DNA of 64,000 nucleotides from Rickettsia endosymbiont of Lasioglossum villosulum (GCF_964026455.1 NZ_OZ032152.1:1-64000); one strand, 5' to 3'; positions 9,548 through 17,788 are shown, counted from the first letter of the stretch. The notes: generated by a model from the sequence alone, not told the origin. Translations and numbers: made by a program.

Positions 9548-10714
9548 ATGAGTATAGATAATAAACTAAAAGAATTAATTAAATCAGGAACTTTCGTTGG
9601 CATAATATTAATTATTGCATTCGCTTCAGCAATTACCGTCAGTAATACTAGTCTAAGAGGTCATTATATTTTTCTTATTTACAGCAAAATCGCCTTAACA
9701 ATAGGAAATATAAGTTTAGAAACGACTTTTATAGAGTTAGTTAATGATGTTCTTATGACTTTCTTCTTCCTATTAATAGGTTTAGAAATGAAATTTCATT
9801 TAGTAGAAGGTGAATACAAAAATAAAAGAAAATTAGTATTACCTATGGCGGCAGCACTTGGAGGTGTAGTAGTTCCTGCGTTAATATATGTGTTTTTCAA
9901 TTATAATAAACCTGAATTGATAAAAGGATGGGCAATTCCAATAGCAACAGATACTGCTTTTGTTCTTGGTATTTTATCTTTTTTTAGACGATATATTTCT
10001 TTAGAATTACGTGCTTTTATTATTGGTTTCTCATTAATTGATGATGCTGTTGCCTTAATTATTATCGCTTTATTTTATACTAAAGCAATAAATATACTGG
10101 CTTTATTTATTTCTTTTGTAATCATAATCATCTTATTTATCTTAAACTACAAGCAAGTAAAGCATCTATTATATTATACAATTATTGGTATGTTTTTATG
10201 GATAAGTATGGTTGAGGCAGGTATTCACGGAACTTTATGTGGAGCTATAATAGCACTTTTTATACCAGTTAATATTAAAGGGGAAATTAATAGTTCTTTT
10301 CATAAGCTTGAAAAGTTAATACAGCCTTTTATAAATTATTTTATTTTACCTTTATTTGTATTTATGAATTCTGGAGTTCTTCTAAAAGATTTCTCTTTTG
10401 GAAGTGTTTGCTCTAGTTTAACTTTTGGAGTAATATTAGGTTTATTTATAGGTAAACAACTTGGGGTTATGCTATTTTCCTATCCATGCGTAAAGTTTAA
10501 TTTTTGTAGCCTACCAAGTAATACTTCATGGTTAAAATTTTATTCTATAGCAATTCTTGGAGGAATCGGTTTTACTTTAAGCTTATTTATAGGCGGTATT
10601 ACGTTTGAAAGCGGTTGCCCTTCAAACTCTATGAGAGTAGCGGTAATTATCGGCTCACTACTTTCTGCGTTGTTCGGTATATTAGTAATGAGATATTGTA
10701 CAAAAAGTAAATAA
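9548..10714 (+). CDS. nhaA: Na+/H+ antiporter NhaA
   Basis: NhaA is an inner-membrane antiporter exporting Na+ in exchange for H+. At 388 aa it has the usual length and about twelve hydrophobic helices. The unwound-helix motif ATDTAFVLGIL (Asp near residue 136) is present, and SLIDDAVAL near residue 165 carries the essential Asp pair. The C-terminal GGIGFTLSLFIGG helix is also conserved. It follows a 170-base AT-rich gap after the methylase remnant and precedes the small lipoprotein gene. Confidence 0.95.
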   Translation: MSIDNKLKELIKSGTFVGIILIIAFASAITVSNTSLRGHYIFLIYSKIALTIGNISLETTFIELVNDVLMTFFFLLIGLEMKFHLVEGEYKNKRKLVLPMAAALGGVVVPALIYVFFNYNKPELIKGWAIPIATDTAFVLGILSFFRRYISLELRAFIIGFSLIDDAVALIIIALFYTKAINILALFISFVIIIILFILNYKQVKHLLYYTIIGMFLWISMVEAGIHGTLCGAIIALFIPVNIKGEINSSFHKLEKLIQPFINYFILPLFVFMNSGVLLKDFSFGSVCSSLTFGVILGLFIGKQLGVMLFSYPCVKFNFCSLPSNTSWLKFYSIAILGGIGFTLSLFIGGITFESGCPSNSMRVAVIIGSLLSALFGILVMRYCTKSK

Positions 10715-10740
10715 TATAATGCTTTTTCCTATATTTTAAA

Positions 10741-10769
10741 TTGACAAGTTTTTATTTGCTTCATAAAAT
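10741..10769 (+). promoter_or_regulatory. Sigma-70-type promoter of the small lipoprotein gene
   Basis: A consensus -35 TTGACA (10741-10746) is followed after 17 bases by TAAAAT (10764-10769), 27 bases upstream of the ATG at 10797. Confidence 0.65.
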
Positions 10770-10796
10770 CTAGATTCAATTTGATAAAGGTAAAAT

Positions 10797-10958
10797 ATGC
10801 GTTCAATAATTCTAACTTCTATATTAGTCTCTGTAGCTTTCTTAACTAGTGCTTGTAACACAATGCAGGGAGCAGGGCAGGATATGCAAGCTGTGGGTAA
10901 AAAACTTGAACAATCAGCAGAAAACAACAAACCTAAAAAAAGTTGTAGCTGTAGTTAA
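10797..10958 (+). CDS. Entericidin-like small lipoprotein (53 aa)
   Basis: The hydrophobic signal peptide MRSIILTSILVSVAFLTSAC ends in a TSAC lipobox, so Cys20 should be lipidated. The mature part carries the entericidin-type segment GAGQDMQAVGKKLEQSAE, with a Lys/Cys-rich tail ending CSCS. Entericidins are tiny envelope lipoproteins of uncertain role. A clear promoter lies just upstream, and the gene is intact. Confidence 0.82.
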   Translation: MRSIILTSILVSVAFLTSACNTMQGAGQDMQAVGKKLEQSAENNKPKKSCSCS

Positions 10959-11000
10959 TAATAGTTACTAAATGGTCGTTACATTTAACATAACGACCAT

Positions 11001-11201
11001 TCATTTTCTTATCTCTAATTTCAGCTTTTCGACTTCTTCTTTTAGCTCTTCAATTTCTTTTGTAGATAAATCCGTTACTTTTAAAATTATGCTTAGATCT
11101 ATACCCTCAATTAGCATTTTCTTTGCGATTTCAGCAGCTTTTTTCAGCTCTACCTTTTTTACTATATCTGTTAGCTGTTCTTTAGCATTAGTAAATTTAT
11201 G
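11001..11201 (-). pseudogene. C-terminal remnant of an Rpn-type nuclease
   Basis: The minus strand encodes AKKMLIEGIDLSIILKVT and TKEIEELKEE before a TGA at 11001. This is the same C-terminal helix pattern as the full Rpn/PD-(D/E)XK transposase proteins at 21431 and 48253 (AKKML.EG....I...T.LS...). No start or catalytic domain remains. The frame continues directly from the rsmI stop codon at 11202-11204. Confidence 0.65.
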
Positions 11202-12044
11202 TTAGATCTTTTGCTTATTTACCAATCTGTATATTTCTTTTTTGCTATATGTATTTTTAAATTTTTCATAAGCAAGGTCAGTAGTAGTTTTAGCACTTAA
11301 ATCTTTACTTAAACATGATTCTATAAATCCTATTAAATCAAGCTCCAGCTTTTCTTCTTGTTCTTGTAAAATCCCTGAAATTAGTAATACTATCTCGCCT
11401 TTTAGAGTATTATTTTGATAAAATGCTATTACTTCATCAATATTTGCAGTTTTAATTTCTTGATAAAGCTTAGTAAGCTCACGTGCTACACATATTTCAC
11501 GATTTCCGAGTATTTCCTTAGCTATTAATAAAGTATTTATTAAGCGGGGTGCAGCCTCAAAGAAAATTAGCGTAGCACGAATGTTTGCAAATTCAGTAAA
11601 GAGCTTTTTCTTGCTTTCGATAGTTTTAGGTAAGAATCCGCAAAATAGAAAGCGATCAGTAGGTAAGGCAGATAATGTTAATGCTGTGATTGGTGAAGAG
11701 ACACCAGGCACTATATCTATGTGGAAATTTAGGGATCTTAAATCTCGTACTAATTTATATCCAGGGTCAGAAATTAAAGGAGTGCCGGCATCAGAAATTA
11801 AACTTACTATCTTATTTGCTTTTATTAGATTTATAATATTTTCTCTGTCTTTCTCGTCACTATGATCATTATAAACTTGTAATTTAGTACGAATGTCATG
11901 TTTTGCTAGCAATTTTTGTGATATTCTAGTATCCTCGCATAAGATAATATCCGAGTTTTTTAGGGTTGATATAGCACGAAGTGTGATATCTTCAAAATTG
12001 CCAATCGGTGTCGAAACAATATATAATCCCGCTTTTAAAAACAT
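11202..12044 (-). CDS. rsmI: 16S rRNA (cytidine1402-2'-O)-methyltransferase
   Basis: RsmI methylates the 2'-OH of C1402 in the ribosomal decoding centre. The tetrapyrrole-methylase fold is shown by YIVSTPIGNFEDITLRA near residues 8-24, ILCEDTR near 35, SDAGTPLISDPGY near 84, and PGVSSPITAL near 114. At 280 aa it is full length. It is divergent from the LppC-like gene, the same arrangement as rsmI-lpoA in E. coli, which supports both calls. Confidence 0.94.
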   Translation of the reverse strand: MFLKAGLYIVSTPIGNFEDITLRAISTLKNSDIILCEDTRISQKLLAKHDIRTKLQVYNDHSDEKDRENIINLIKANKIVSLISDAGTPLISDPGYKLVRDLRSLNFHIDIVPGVSSPITALTLSALPTDRFLFCGFLPKTIESKKKLFTEFANIRATLIFFEAAPRLINTLLIAKEILGNREICVARELTKLYQEIKTANIDEVIAFYQNNTLKGEIVLLISGILQEQEEKLELDLIGFIESCLSKDLSAKTTTDLAYEKFKNTYSKKEIYRLVNKQKI

Positions 12045-12069
12045 AATTTTTTAATTTTGTAGTAATATT

Positions 12070-13188
12070 ATGGCTAGTATAACACGAAACTTTGCAAAAA
12101 TCATTTTAATGTTTTTTTGTTCCTTATATCTATCATCCTGTCAAACTTCCAAAGAAGAAACTATTGTACCTATAAAAAAAGCACAAAAAGAAATTGAGAT
12201 TGCAATTTTAATGCCTAACCAAGGTCCTGATGGTATTGTTGGTAAGCAATATAAAGATTTGATTAAAATGGGTCTTAATGATGGAGTAAAATCTTATATC
12301 CATGTTACGTCATATGATGGTTCAGATGAGAAAAATGTATTAGCTGCTATGGATAAAATAGTAGCACGCAAAACTAAAATTATTCTAGGTCCTTTATATT
12401 CTAACTTTACTTCTTTAATAGCCGAAAAAGCCAAAGCCAATAATATTGTTATAATAACTATGTCAAATAACCCTGCTCTTGCAGATGATAAATTATTCGT
12501 ATTTGGTCATGCACCTTTAAAGCAGCTAATCCGGATCGTTAATTATTATGGAAGTAGTCATAAGGATTTTATGGCATTACTGCCTACAGGCAAACACTCT
12601 CAAACTGTTAGCCAAGTTATGCAAAATATTTTGATTCAGAAAAATGCCACCTTAGCACTTACTGAATTTTATGAAGATAATCCTGAATCTATTGCAAAGG
12701 CTGTAAAAAATGTTTCGGATAATACCGATATTATAAATGAACGCAGCGATACAACAAAGCCTATTATTTATATATCGGATGATCCAAAAAATTTAAGCCT
12801 ACTTGCTGGTAGTATTAATAAATATAATTTAGATAAAAAAGCTATATTAATTGGTGATAACCGCATTGATGTAGATTATCCAGAAAATATTGATATTAGC
12901 TTTACTGGCTCGTTGAATACTCTTAACAGTAATGTTCCTGAGCGAGCAAAAGCTCTCGGAATCAATCATATGGGTTTTATGCATCTACTTTCCTATGATT
13001 TAGGACGTATGACTGCCAGTTTCATAGGAAATGAATTCGATTTAAGTAGATTTTTAAATAGAATAAATAGTAGACAAAATTATATAGGACTATCTGGTAA
13101 TATCCATTTTATCGATTCAATAGCCCAAAGACAATATGATATTATCAGGAAAGAGAACGGGGATTACTCTACTGTTTCTGGAAGTTAA
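12070..13188 (+). CDS. LppC/LpoA-like periplasmic-binding-fold lipoprotein
   Basis: The signal peptide ends in a lipobox (LSSC, Cys near residue 24), so this should be an outer-membrane lipoprotein. The rest is a type I periplasmic-binding fold: EIAILMPNQGPDGIVG, then KIILGPLYSNFTSLIAEKA, then VIITMSNNPALADDKLFVFG. The LppC family includes LpoA, which activates penicillin-binding protein 1A in gammaproteobacteria. Here the N-terminal TPR domain of E. coli LpoA is absent, as in alphaproteobacterial members. It is divergent from rsmI, as in E. coli. Whether it activates a PBP is inference. Confidence 0.85.
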   Translation: MASITRNFAKIILMFFCSLYLSSCQTSKEETIVPIKKAQKEIEIAILMPNQGPDGIVGKQYKDLIKMGLNDGVKSYIHVTSYDGSDEKNVLAAMDKIVARKTKIILGPLYSNFTSLIAEKAKANNIVIITMSNNPALADDKLFVFGHAPLKQLIRIVNYYGSSHKDFMALLPTGKHSQTVSQVMQNILIQKNATLALTEFYEDNPESIAKAVKNVSDNTDIINERSDTTKPIIYISDDPKNLSLLAGSINKYNLDKKAILIGDNRIDVDYPENIDISFTGSLNTLNSNVPERAKALGINHMGFMHLLSYDLGRMTASFIGNEFDLSRFLNRINSRQNYIGLSGNIHFIDSIAQRQYDIIRKENGDYSTVSGS

Positions 13189-13727
13189 ATAGATAATATT
13201 CCATTGATGGTATAGCCTTGTTGCATGGCTTATTTTTTCGTCATTGCGAGGAAATGCATAGCATAGGGCGGAGGCAATCTCAGGAATTTTATACTACCTC
13301 ATGAAATTGGCTTCTGTCATCCCATGGACAAGTCGACTTTGTTGCATGGGTCATTTTTCCCTGTCATTCTGTGACCCCACCACGGAATCCACAAAATTCA
13401 ACCGAGTTTATTATACTAATACATTAAATAAGACTTACAAAATCAGATTGACTTATTTAAAGTTTTGCTTAGAATCTTTTTGGGGCAGCTAAATGCTGTT
13501 CTGGAGTGTAGAAACCTCTTAAGAACCGATTTATCATTTTATCGTAAAAATGTAATCCTCGATTTTTTTGATCGGGGGGATAATAGGGTATGTTCAGGGC
13601 TTATAGCATTTGCTTTAAGCCTAAAGCCTATTATAGCTGTTGTTCTTACGGTGTTTCTAACTCCCCGGTCACCAAAAAAGCTTTGCTTCTTGGTGATCAA
13701 AATTAATTCAAAAGAGATTAAACCGTT
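13189..13727. other. Repeat-rich gene-free stretch
   Basis: Most of 13240-13400 is degraded palindromic repeat: gtcattgcgagg at 13240, then pieces of the 'gtcatcccatggacaag' and 'gttgcatgg' flanks. At 13667-13698 a hairpin pairs tcaccaa with ttggtga around an A/T-rich loop, possibly a transcription stop. Open frames across 13301-13731 have no recognisable family and run through repeats, so I call none of them. Confidence 0.6.
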
Positions 13728-14144
13728 ATGAACAATATTGTAGAAAAAAGAATAGCCCTTATCGAGCCATATTTAGATTTTATTATTAAAAACGAAGAAT
13801 TATTGCGGGAAATCTATCCAAATGGCATAGATAGGGATTTAATGATAGAGTTTATTTTAGCTAAGAAACCCTATAAATCCTATGCTTATTATACTCTAAT
13901 TCGTAGTTTATTCAAATCGCCATGCAATAAAATTATACTTATAATTGATAAGCAATTGCCAAAATCCTATTTGGGTTTATTTCGTTCTATTATCTTTGGT
14001 ACTTTATCATATCTCAAGTTAATTAAAATTTTCATCTATGATGAGAAAGATTTTGTTCTAGATATAAAAGCCTTAAAAAGCAATGAGAATTACTTTTGGT
14101 CCTATAAAATCAATTATGTAAAAAAACTGATTAATTGGGAGTGA
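13728..14144 (+). CDS. Hypothetical protein of unknown family (138 aa)
   Basis: I do not recognise this family. The protein starts MNNIVEKRIALIEPYLDFII and has an N-terminal helical, acidic part. A central basic segment, RSLFKSPCNKIILIIDKQL, leads into a mixed hydrophobic strand region that includes SYLKLIKIFIYDEKDF. No signal peptide or clear membrane helix is visible. A truncated second copy lies on the opposite strand at 26880-27142, including the 3' flanking sequence, which shows the gene has been duplicated. An aagagat ribosome site precedes the ATG. Confidence 0.6.
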   Translation: MNNIVEKRIALIEPYLDFIIKNEELLREIYPNGIDRDLMIEFILAKKPYKSYAYYTLIRSLFKSPCNKIILIIDKQLPKSYLGLFRSIIFGTLSYLKLIKIFIYDEKDFVLDIKALKSNENYFWSYKINYVKKLINWE

Positions 14145-14181
14145 TTAGTTCTGCCCGCATGGATCGAAAAGTGTTCTCGGT

Positions 14182-14417
14182 GTCATTCCCGCGTAGGTGC
14201 AGTAGTGTCCAGAGAAAATTGGAGTATTATTAAAACCGTCATTGCGAGCGGTCGTAGACCGCGTGGCAATCCAGAAAAATAGTAAAAAATAACTAATTTT
14301 GGCATTTTTTACTGGATTGCTTCGTCGAATTACTTTGTAATTCTTCTCGCAATGACGAAAAAACTAATAATAACGTTTATTTTTTTCCAGACACTACTGC
14401 ACCTACGCGGGAATGAC
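14182..14417. repeat. Composite nested palindrome
   Basis: Perfect 28-base outer arms at 14182-14209 and 14390-14417 (starting gtcattcccgcgtaggtgca) enclose a complete second palindrome at 14238-14356, with ends gtcattgcgagc and ctcgcaatgac. This occupies most of the 333-base gene-free gap between the 138-aa gene and the ribbon-helix-helix gene. Confidence 0.88.
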
Positions 14418-14477
14418 ACCGAAGTCATACAGCAACCTAGGTCAAGCAACTAAATAACACCGAAAACGTTTTTCGAT

Positions 14478-14759
14478 TTAACTTTCTTCCTCTAATAATT
14501 CAGAGTTTAAGCCATTCATTATTTCTTCCGCTTCTTCTAAATATTGAGGGGATTTTTTCATTGCATTAAAACTCTTTATAATACCTTCCTGCTCAAATTT
14601 AGATTGAAGATTATCAAGTTCATGTATAATTGCTTGACGGATAAAAGCTGTTCTAGATAGCCCTAGTTTTTTAGCAACTTCATTACTTGCTTTAGCTATA
14701 TCATCAGGTATAGTAATAGATAAATTTGTCATATCAAATTCTATATTTAATTGCAACAT
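14478..14759 (-). CDS. Ribbon-helix-helix (CopG-like) protein
   Basis: A ribbon-helix-helix DNA-binding domain is visible: NLSITIPDDIAKASNEVAKK forms the strand and helix, followed by LGLSRTAFIRQAI. The acidic C-terminal half is typical of toxin-antitoxin antitoxins and small repressors. The long start at 14759 directly abuts the tatA stop, so translation is probably coupled. An ATG at 14732 (MTNLSITIPD) gives the domain's usual N-terminus. No toxin gene is adjacent, so it is either an orphan antitoxin or a stand-alone regulator. Confidence 0.78.
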   Translation of the reverse strand: MLQLNIEFDMTNLSITIPDDIAKASNEVAKKLGLSRTAFIRQAIIHELDNLQSKFEQEGIIKSFNAMKKSPQYLEEAEEIMNGLNSELLEEES

Positions 14760-14915
14760 CTAATCTTTTTTAGTGCTGTCATCCTCTTTCATGCCGTCTT
14801 TGAAAGCTTTTAAACCTTTGGCAAGGTCGGACATAACTTGTGGTAATTTACCAGCACCAAATAATACAAAAATAATTAATAGAACTATTAATAAATGGCT
14901 GAAGCTCATTCCCAT
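14760..14915 (-). CDS. tatA: Sec-independent translocase protein TatA
   Basis: TatA forms the pore-like component of the twin-arginine translocase. The 51-aa product has the family plan: a single N-terminal helix ([23 protein letters not shown]) with the FGAGKLP hinge, then an amphipathic helix [12 protein letters not shown] and a short charged tail. It is shorter than most TatA proteins but complete. It abuts the ribbon-helix-helix gene. Its partner tatC is far away at 59191. No tatB is visible in the window. Confidence 0.9.
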   Translation of the reverse strand: MGMSFSHLLIVLLIIFVLFGAGKLPQVMSDLAKGLKAFKDGMKEDDSTKKD

Positions 14916-14982
14916 AGTATTTCTTGCTATATAAGTTAAAATTTTATTATATTATATATTATAAATCTAATCCAGAGCAAAA

Positions 14983-15582
14983 ATGTTTACCAAAAAACAA
15001 TTCTCAGAATTCTTTGTTACTTTCTTTTATATCGGAAAAATAAAATATTGCCCTGGTACTTTCGGCTCTCTTGCTGCTTTTCCTTTATGTTACGCTATAA
15101 TGTATTTTGTTGTTGATAATAAAATAATTATTCCTTTTGCAAATCTTACGCTTAATGAAGCTCAGCTTGTCAGCGTGGTCATTATAGCCTCTGTTATATG
15201 TCTATTACTCCTAATACTTGGTACATATTTTACTAAAATATACTTAAACTATACGGATTCCAAAGACCCAAAAGAGGTAGTAATCGACGAGGTAGTAGGG
15301 CAGTTATTAACTGTTATTTTAGTATTTTTCTCAGCAGTTTTTGTTAACGAATCAAACGTGATAAAACATTTAAGTACTTTAAAAGTTAGTATAATATTAC
15401 TTTTTATATTACCTTTCTCTCTATTTCGTCTTTTTGATATATTAAAGCCTTGGCCTATTAATTGGCTTGATAAAAATATTAAAGGTAGCCTTGGGGTTAT
15501 GGTTGATGATCTAGCTGCTGCAATCTTCGCCGCAGTAACACAATATGCGATTGTATTTGTGTTAATTGATAAAACCTATTGA
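14983..15582 (+). CDS. pgpA: Phosphatidylglycerophosphatase A
   Basis: PgpA dephosphorylates phosphatidylglycerol phosphate in membrane lipid synthesis. The family signature near the N-terminus is GKIKYCPGTFGSLAAFP. The catalytic region VVIDEVVGQLL is near residue 104 and the C-terminal GVMVDDLAAA near residue 175. Four hydrophobic helices fit an inner-membrane enzyme. The length of 199 aa is slightly above typical. Confidence 0.92.
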   Translation: MFTKKQFSEFFVTFFYIGKIKYCPGTFGSLAAFPLCYAIMYFVVDNKIIIPFANLTLNEAQLVSVVIIASVICLLLLILGTYFTKIYLNYTDSKDPKEVVIDEVVGQLLTVILVFFSAVFVNESNVIKHLSTLKVSIILLFILPFSLFRLFDILKPWPINWLDKNIKGSLGVMVDDLAAAIFAAVTQYAIVFVLIDKTY

Positions 15583-16079
15583 AGCTTTATGTTAAGTATG
15601 TTATAATTAATTTATGATTAATTAAGGAGTAAATCATGTATTACTATTATCAAAATTTAAAAATATCTCGATTATGTAATTTAACAAACAGGTTTAAACA
15701 ATGTCTATCTCACCAATTAGCCAGCTTATAAAAATTCCATCCCTCACATTTAGTTGTGTTGCGGCTAATTTAATATCTTTCACCACCCCATTCTCATATT
15801 ACTACACTAAAGTTTCTTATTATCGATATTAATATCGAATTCTAAATTATTACCAATTAACTAAATTCTCTTTTAAGTACTAAAAAACGTCATTGCGAGG
15901 AACATAGCGACGAAGCAATCTCAGGATGCTTAATGAGATTGCCACGCGGTCTATGACCGCTCGCAATGACGACTTGACATCCACGCGGGCAATACTGCCA
16001 CGGGATGACAATTATGACGTTTTAATACTTACAAAAGAGAATAAATTAAATCAAACAATATTATTCTTACGAGGAAACT
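15583..16079. other. Gene-free stretch with two tiny ORFs and a palindrome
   Basis: A 31-codon ORF (15636-15731, MYYYYQNLKIS...) has a strong aaggag ribosome site. A 43-codon ORF (15701-15832, MSISPISQLIK...) overlaps it. Neither matches anything I know. The palindrome at 15889-15970 follows. A further open frame at 15926-16117 reads through the repeat and is not a gene. Confidence 0.45.
15889..15970. repeat. Palindromic repeat, 'gtcattgcgag' family
   Basis: It has ends gtcattgcgagg and ctcgcaatgac, with internal gcaatctcagg and gagattgcc blocks matching the other family copies. Confidence 0.9.
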
Positions 16080-16820
16080 ATGTCATCTTTATTAGACCAC
16101 CCAATGGTGTGTTCTGAGCAATGGGAAAAATTTACTGAAATAGATCATGAAATTTGGAAAACATTATTTAACAGACATACCGAATTATTAAAAAACAGAG
16201 CTACAAACGAAATAGTAGAAGGAATAGAAAAACTAAAAATTTGTAATGATCGAATTCCTAAATTTTCGGAGCTTAATAGAATATTAATGAAAGAAACCAA
16301 TTTTTCTATAATACCGGTAAAAGGCTTTATACCTGAAGATTTATTTTTTAAATTTCTAGCACAGCGTAAATTTCCTTCTACCTGCTTTATTCGTCAGCCT
16401 CATCAGCTTGATTATTTGGAAGAACCCGATATATTCCATGACGTTTTCGGTCATGTGCCGTTACTTGTAAATCCCGTATTTGCTGACTTTATGCAGCAAA
16501 TTGGGCTAAAAGGTTTAGAAGCCATTGAAGCGGGTATGCTTAAATTCGCCTCAGCTCTATACTGGTTTACGGTTGAATTCGGACTCATCCAGTCAAATGA
16601 TAACTTGCGAATATACGGAGCTGGTATTATTTCCTCTAAAGGTGAATCTATTTACTCTTTAGAATCAGAAATTCCTATGCGTTTGGAGTTTGATTTAAAT
16701 AAGGTGATAAAAACAGAGTATGAAACAGATTCTTTCCAGAAAACATATTTTGTAATTAAAAGTTTTCAACAGCTATTTGATATGCTAAATAATCTAGACT
16801 GGAAAAAGATAAAACAATAA
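16080..16820 (+). CDS. phhA: Phenylalanine 4-hydroxylase
   Basis: PhhA uses tetrahydropterin, O2 and non-haem iron to turn phenylalanine into tyrosine. The aromatic amino acid hydroxylase core is clear: RQPHQLDYLEEPDIFHDVFG carries the two iron His residues near residues 118-123 and is followed by HVPLL. The iron Glu falls in the ALYWFTVEFGL segment near residue 164. At 246 aa it is close to bacterial single-domain enzymes. It is followed after 21 bases by phhB, its cofactor-recycling partner. No tetrahydrobiopterin synthesis gene is in the window, so the pterin may come from the host or from folate-type pterins. Confidence 0.95.
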   Translation: MSSLLDHPMVCSEQWEKFTEIDHEIWKTLFNRHTELLKNRATNEIVEGIEKLKICNDRIPKFSELNRILMKETNFSIIPVKGFIPEDLFFKFLAQRKFPSTCFIRQPHQLDYLEEPDIFHDVFGHVPLLVNPVFADFMQQIGLKGLEAIEAGMLKFASALYWFTVEFGLIQSNDNLRIYGAGIISSKGESIYSLESEIPMRLEFDLNKVIKTEYETDSFQKTYFVIKSFQQLFDMLNNLDWKKIKQ

Positions 16821-16841
16821 TAATTAAAAAAGAGGTTTATT

Positions 16842-17183
16842 ATGACAATAACATGTTCACTAAGTGATAAAAAATGTATTCCATGCGAGGGAGGTGTTCC
16901 ACCTCTTGAGAAAAAAGAAATCGATAAATTACTATCTGAATTACAAAATGGATGGATAGTGAATAAGTCAGGACATCTATACAAAAAGTATAAGTTTCCT
17001 GATTTTATGCAACCTATAGAATTTGCTAATAAAATAGCTGAAATTGCTGAGCAGGAAGTACATCACCCAGATTTAACTATATCTTGGGGAGCATGCAGTG
17101 TAGAAATATGGACTCATAAAATTGATGGTCTTACTGAAAGCGATTTTATTTTAGCTGCAAAGATAGAGGGTATACTCGTTTAA
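16842..17183 (+). CDS. phhB: Pterin-4a-carbinolamine dehydratase
   Basis: PhhB (PCD/DCoH) dehydrates the 4a-hydroxypterin made by phenylalanine hydroxylase, so the cofactor can be reduced and reused. The active-site signature [13 protein letters not shown] is near residues 69-81. The preceding W in NGWIVN and the following YKFPDF are also family features. It forms an operon with phhA. Its last codons (ILV) and stop lie in the start of a dispersed repeat (gtatactcgtttaattt). Confidence 0.94.
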   Translation: MTITCSLSDKKCIPCEGGVPPLEKKEIDKLLSELQNGWIVNKSGHLYKKYKFPDFMQPIEFANKIAEIAEQEVHHPDLTISWGACSVEIWTHKIDGLTESDFILAAKIEGILV

Positions 17184-17200
17184 TTTGAAAAATTGGTGGC
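17173..17200. repeat. Fragment of the 'tttatttgaaaaattggc' repeat
   Basis: The edge of the repeat (tactcgtttaatttgaaaaattgg) overlaps the last codons of phhB. It is directly followed by another palindrome at 17205. Confidence 0.65.
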
Positions 17201-17204
17201 AGTA

Positions 17205-17298
17205 GTCATGAGCTACGCGACTGAAAGAAGCGTGGCAATCTCAAGAAATAGGATTCCTGAGATTGCCGCGTCGATGCTTCGCATCTCCTCGCAATGAC
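17205..17298. repeat. Palindromic repeat, 'gtcattgcgag' family (diverged 5' arm)
   Basis: The left arm is altered (gtcatgagctacgcgactg). The right arm ctcctcgcaatgac and the inner cgtggcaatctca and gagattgccgcgtcg blocks are as in other copies. Confidence 0.85.
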
Positions 17299-17364
17299 AA
17301 TTTTTCATTCCGCACCACAATGCCTTTCAAGTTAAAAATACTGATGATCTCTTTCAAATTATCA

Positions 17365-17393
17365 TTGACTAATTGCCAATATAATAATATGAT
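17365..17393 (+). promoter_or_regulatory. Promoter of rplU-rpmA
   Basis: TTGACT (17365-17370) and TATGAT (17388-17393) are 17 bases apart, a good sigma-70 match 38 bases before the rplU ATG. Confidence 0.6.
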
Positions 17394-17431
17394 ACGACAA
17401 ATATTTATAAATTTTTAAAGAGATATTTTTC

Positions 17432-17749
17432 ATGTTCGCAGTTATAAAAGCAGGTGGAAAACAATATAAAGTAGACCAAAACAGCGTTATTAAAGTCGAA
17501 AAAATTGAAGGTGAGCTTGGCTCTAAAATTCAGCTTAATCAGGTTTTAATGATGGGTGAATATTCAAAGCCTTCTTTTATCGGTACTCCATTAGTAAAAG
17601 GAGCTGTTGTTACAGCTGAAATTACTAACCAGCTTAGAGATAATAAAATTATAGTTTTTAAGAAAAAACGTAGAAAAAATTATCGTCGTAAAGCCGGTCA
17701 TCGTCAAGAATTGACAGAGCTGAAAATATTAGATATTACAAAACAATAA
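17432..17749 (+). CDS. rplU: 50S ribosomal protein L21
   Basis: L21 binds 23S rRNA in the large subunit. The family start MFAVIKAGGKQYKV is intact, and the basic C-terminal region FKKKRRKNYRRKAGHRQ is followed by a short tail. At 105 aa it has normal length. The rplU-rpmA pair is the usual bacterial order, and both are expressed from the promoter at 17365. Confidence 0.98.
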   Translation: MFAVIKAGGKQYKVDQNSVIKVEKIEGELGSKIQLNQVLMMGEYSKPSFIGTPLVKGAVVTAEITNQLRDNKIIVFKKKRRKNYRRKAGHRQELTELKILDITKQ

Positions 17750-17788
17750 TAGACTTTTTGTAAAAGTTAATAATAAAGGAATCATAAG

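Noticed and set aside
10972..11205. Plus-strand ORF of 77 codons
   Set aside because: Its antisense strand is the clear Rpn C-terminal remnant, so the plus-strand frame is a shadow.
13301..13731. Open frames of 63 and 88 codons between the LppC-like gene and the 138-aa gene
   Set aside because: They run through degraded palindromes and a hairpin, have no ribosome site and no protein-like pattern.
15636..15832. Two tiny ORFs after pgpA as confirmed genes
   Set aside because: One has a good ribosome site, but neither has a recognisable family or second line of support. Mentioned only in the gene-free entry.
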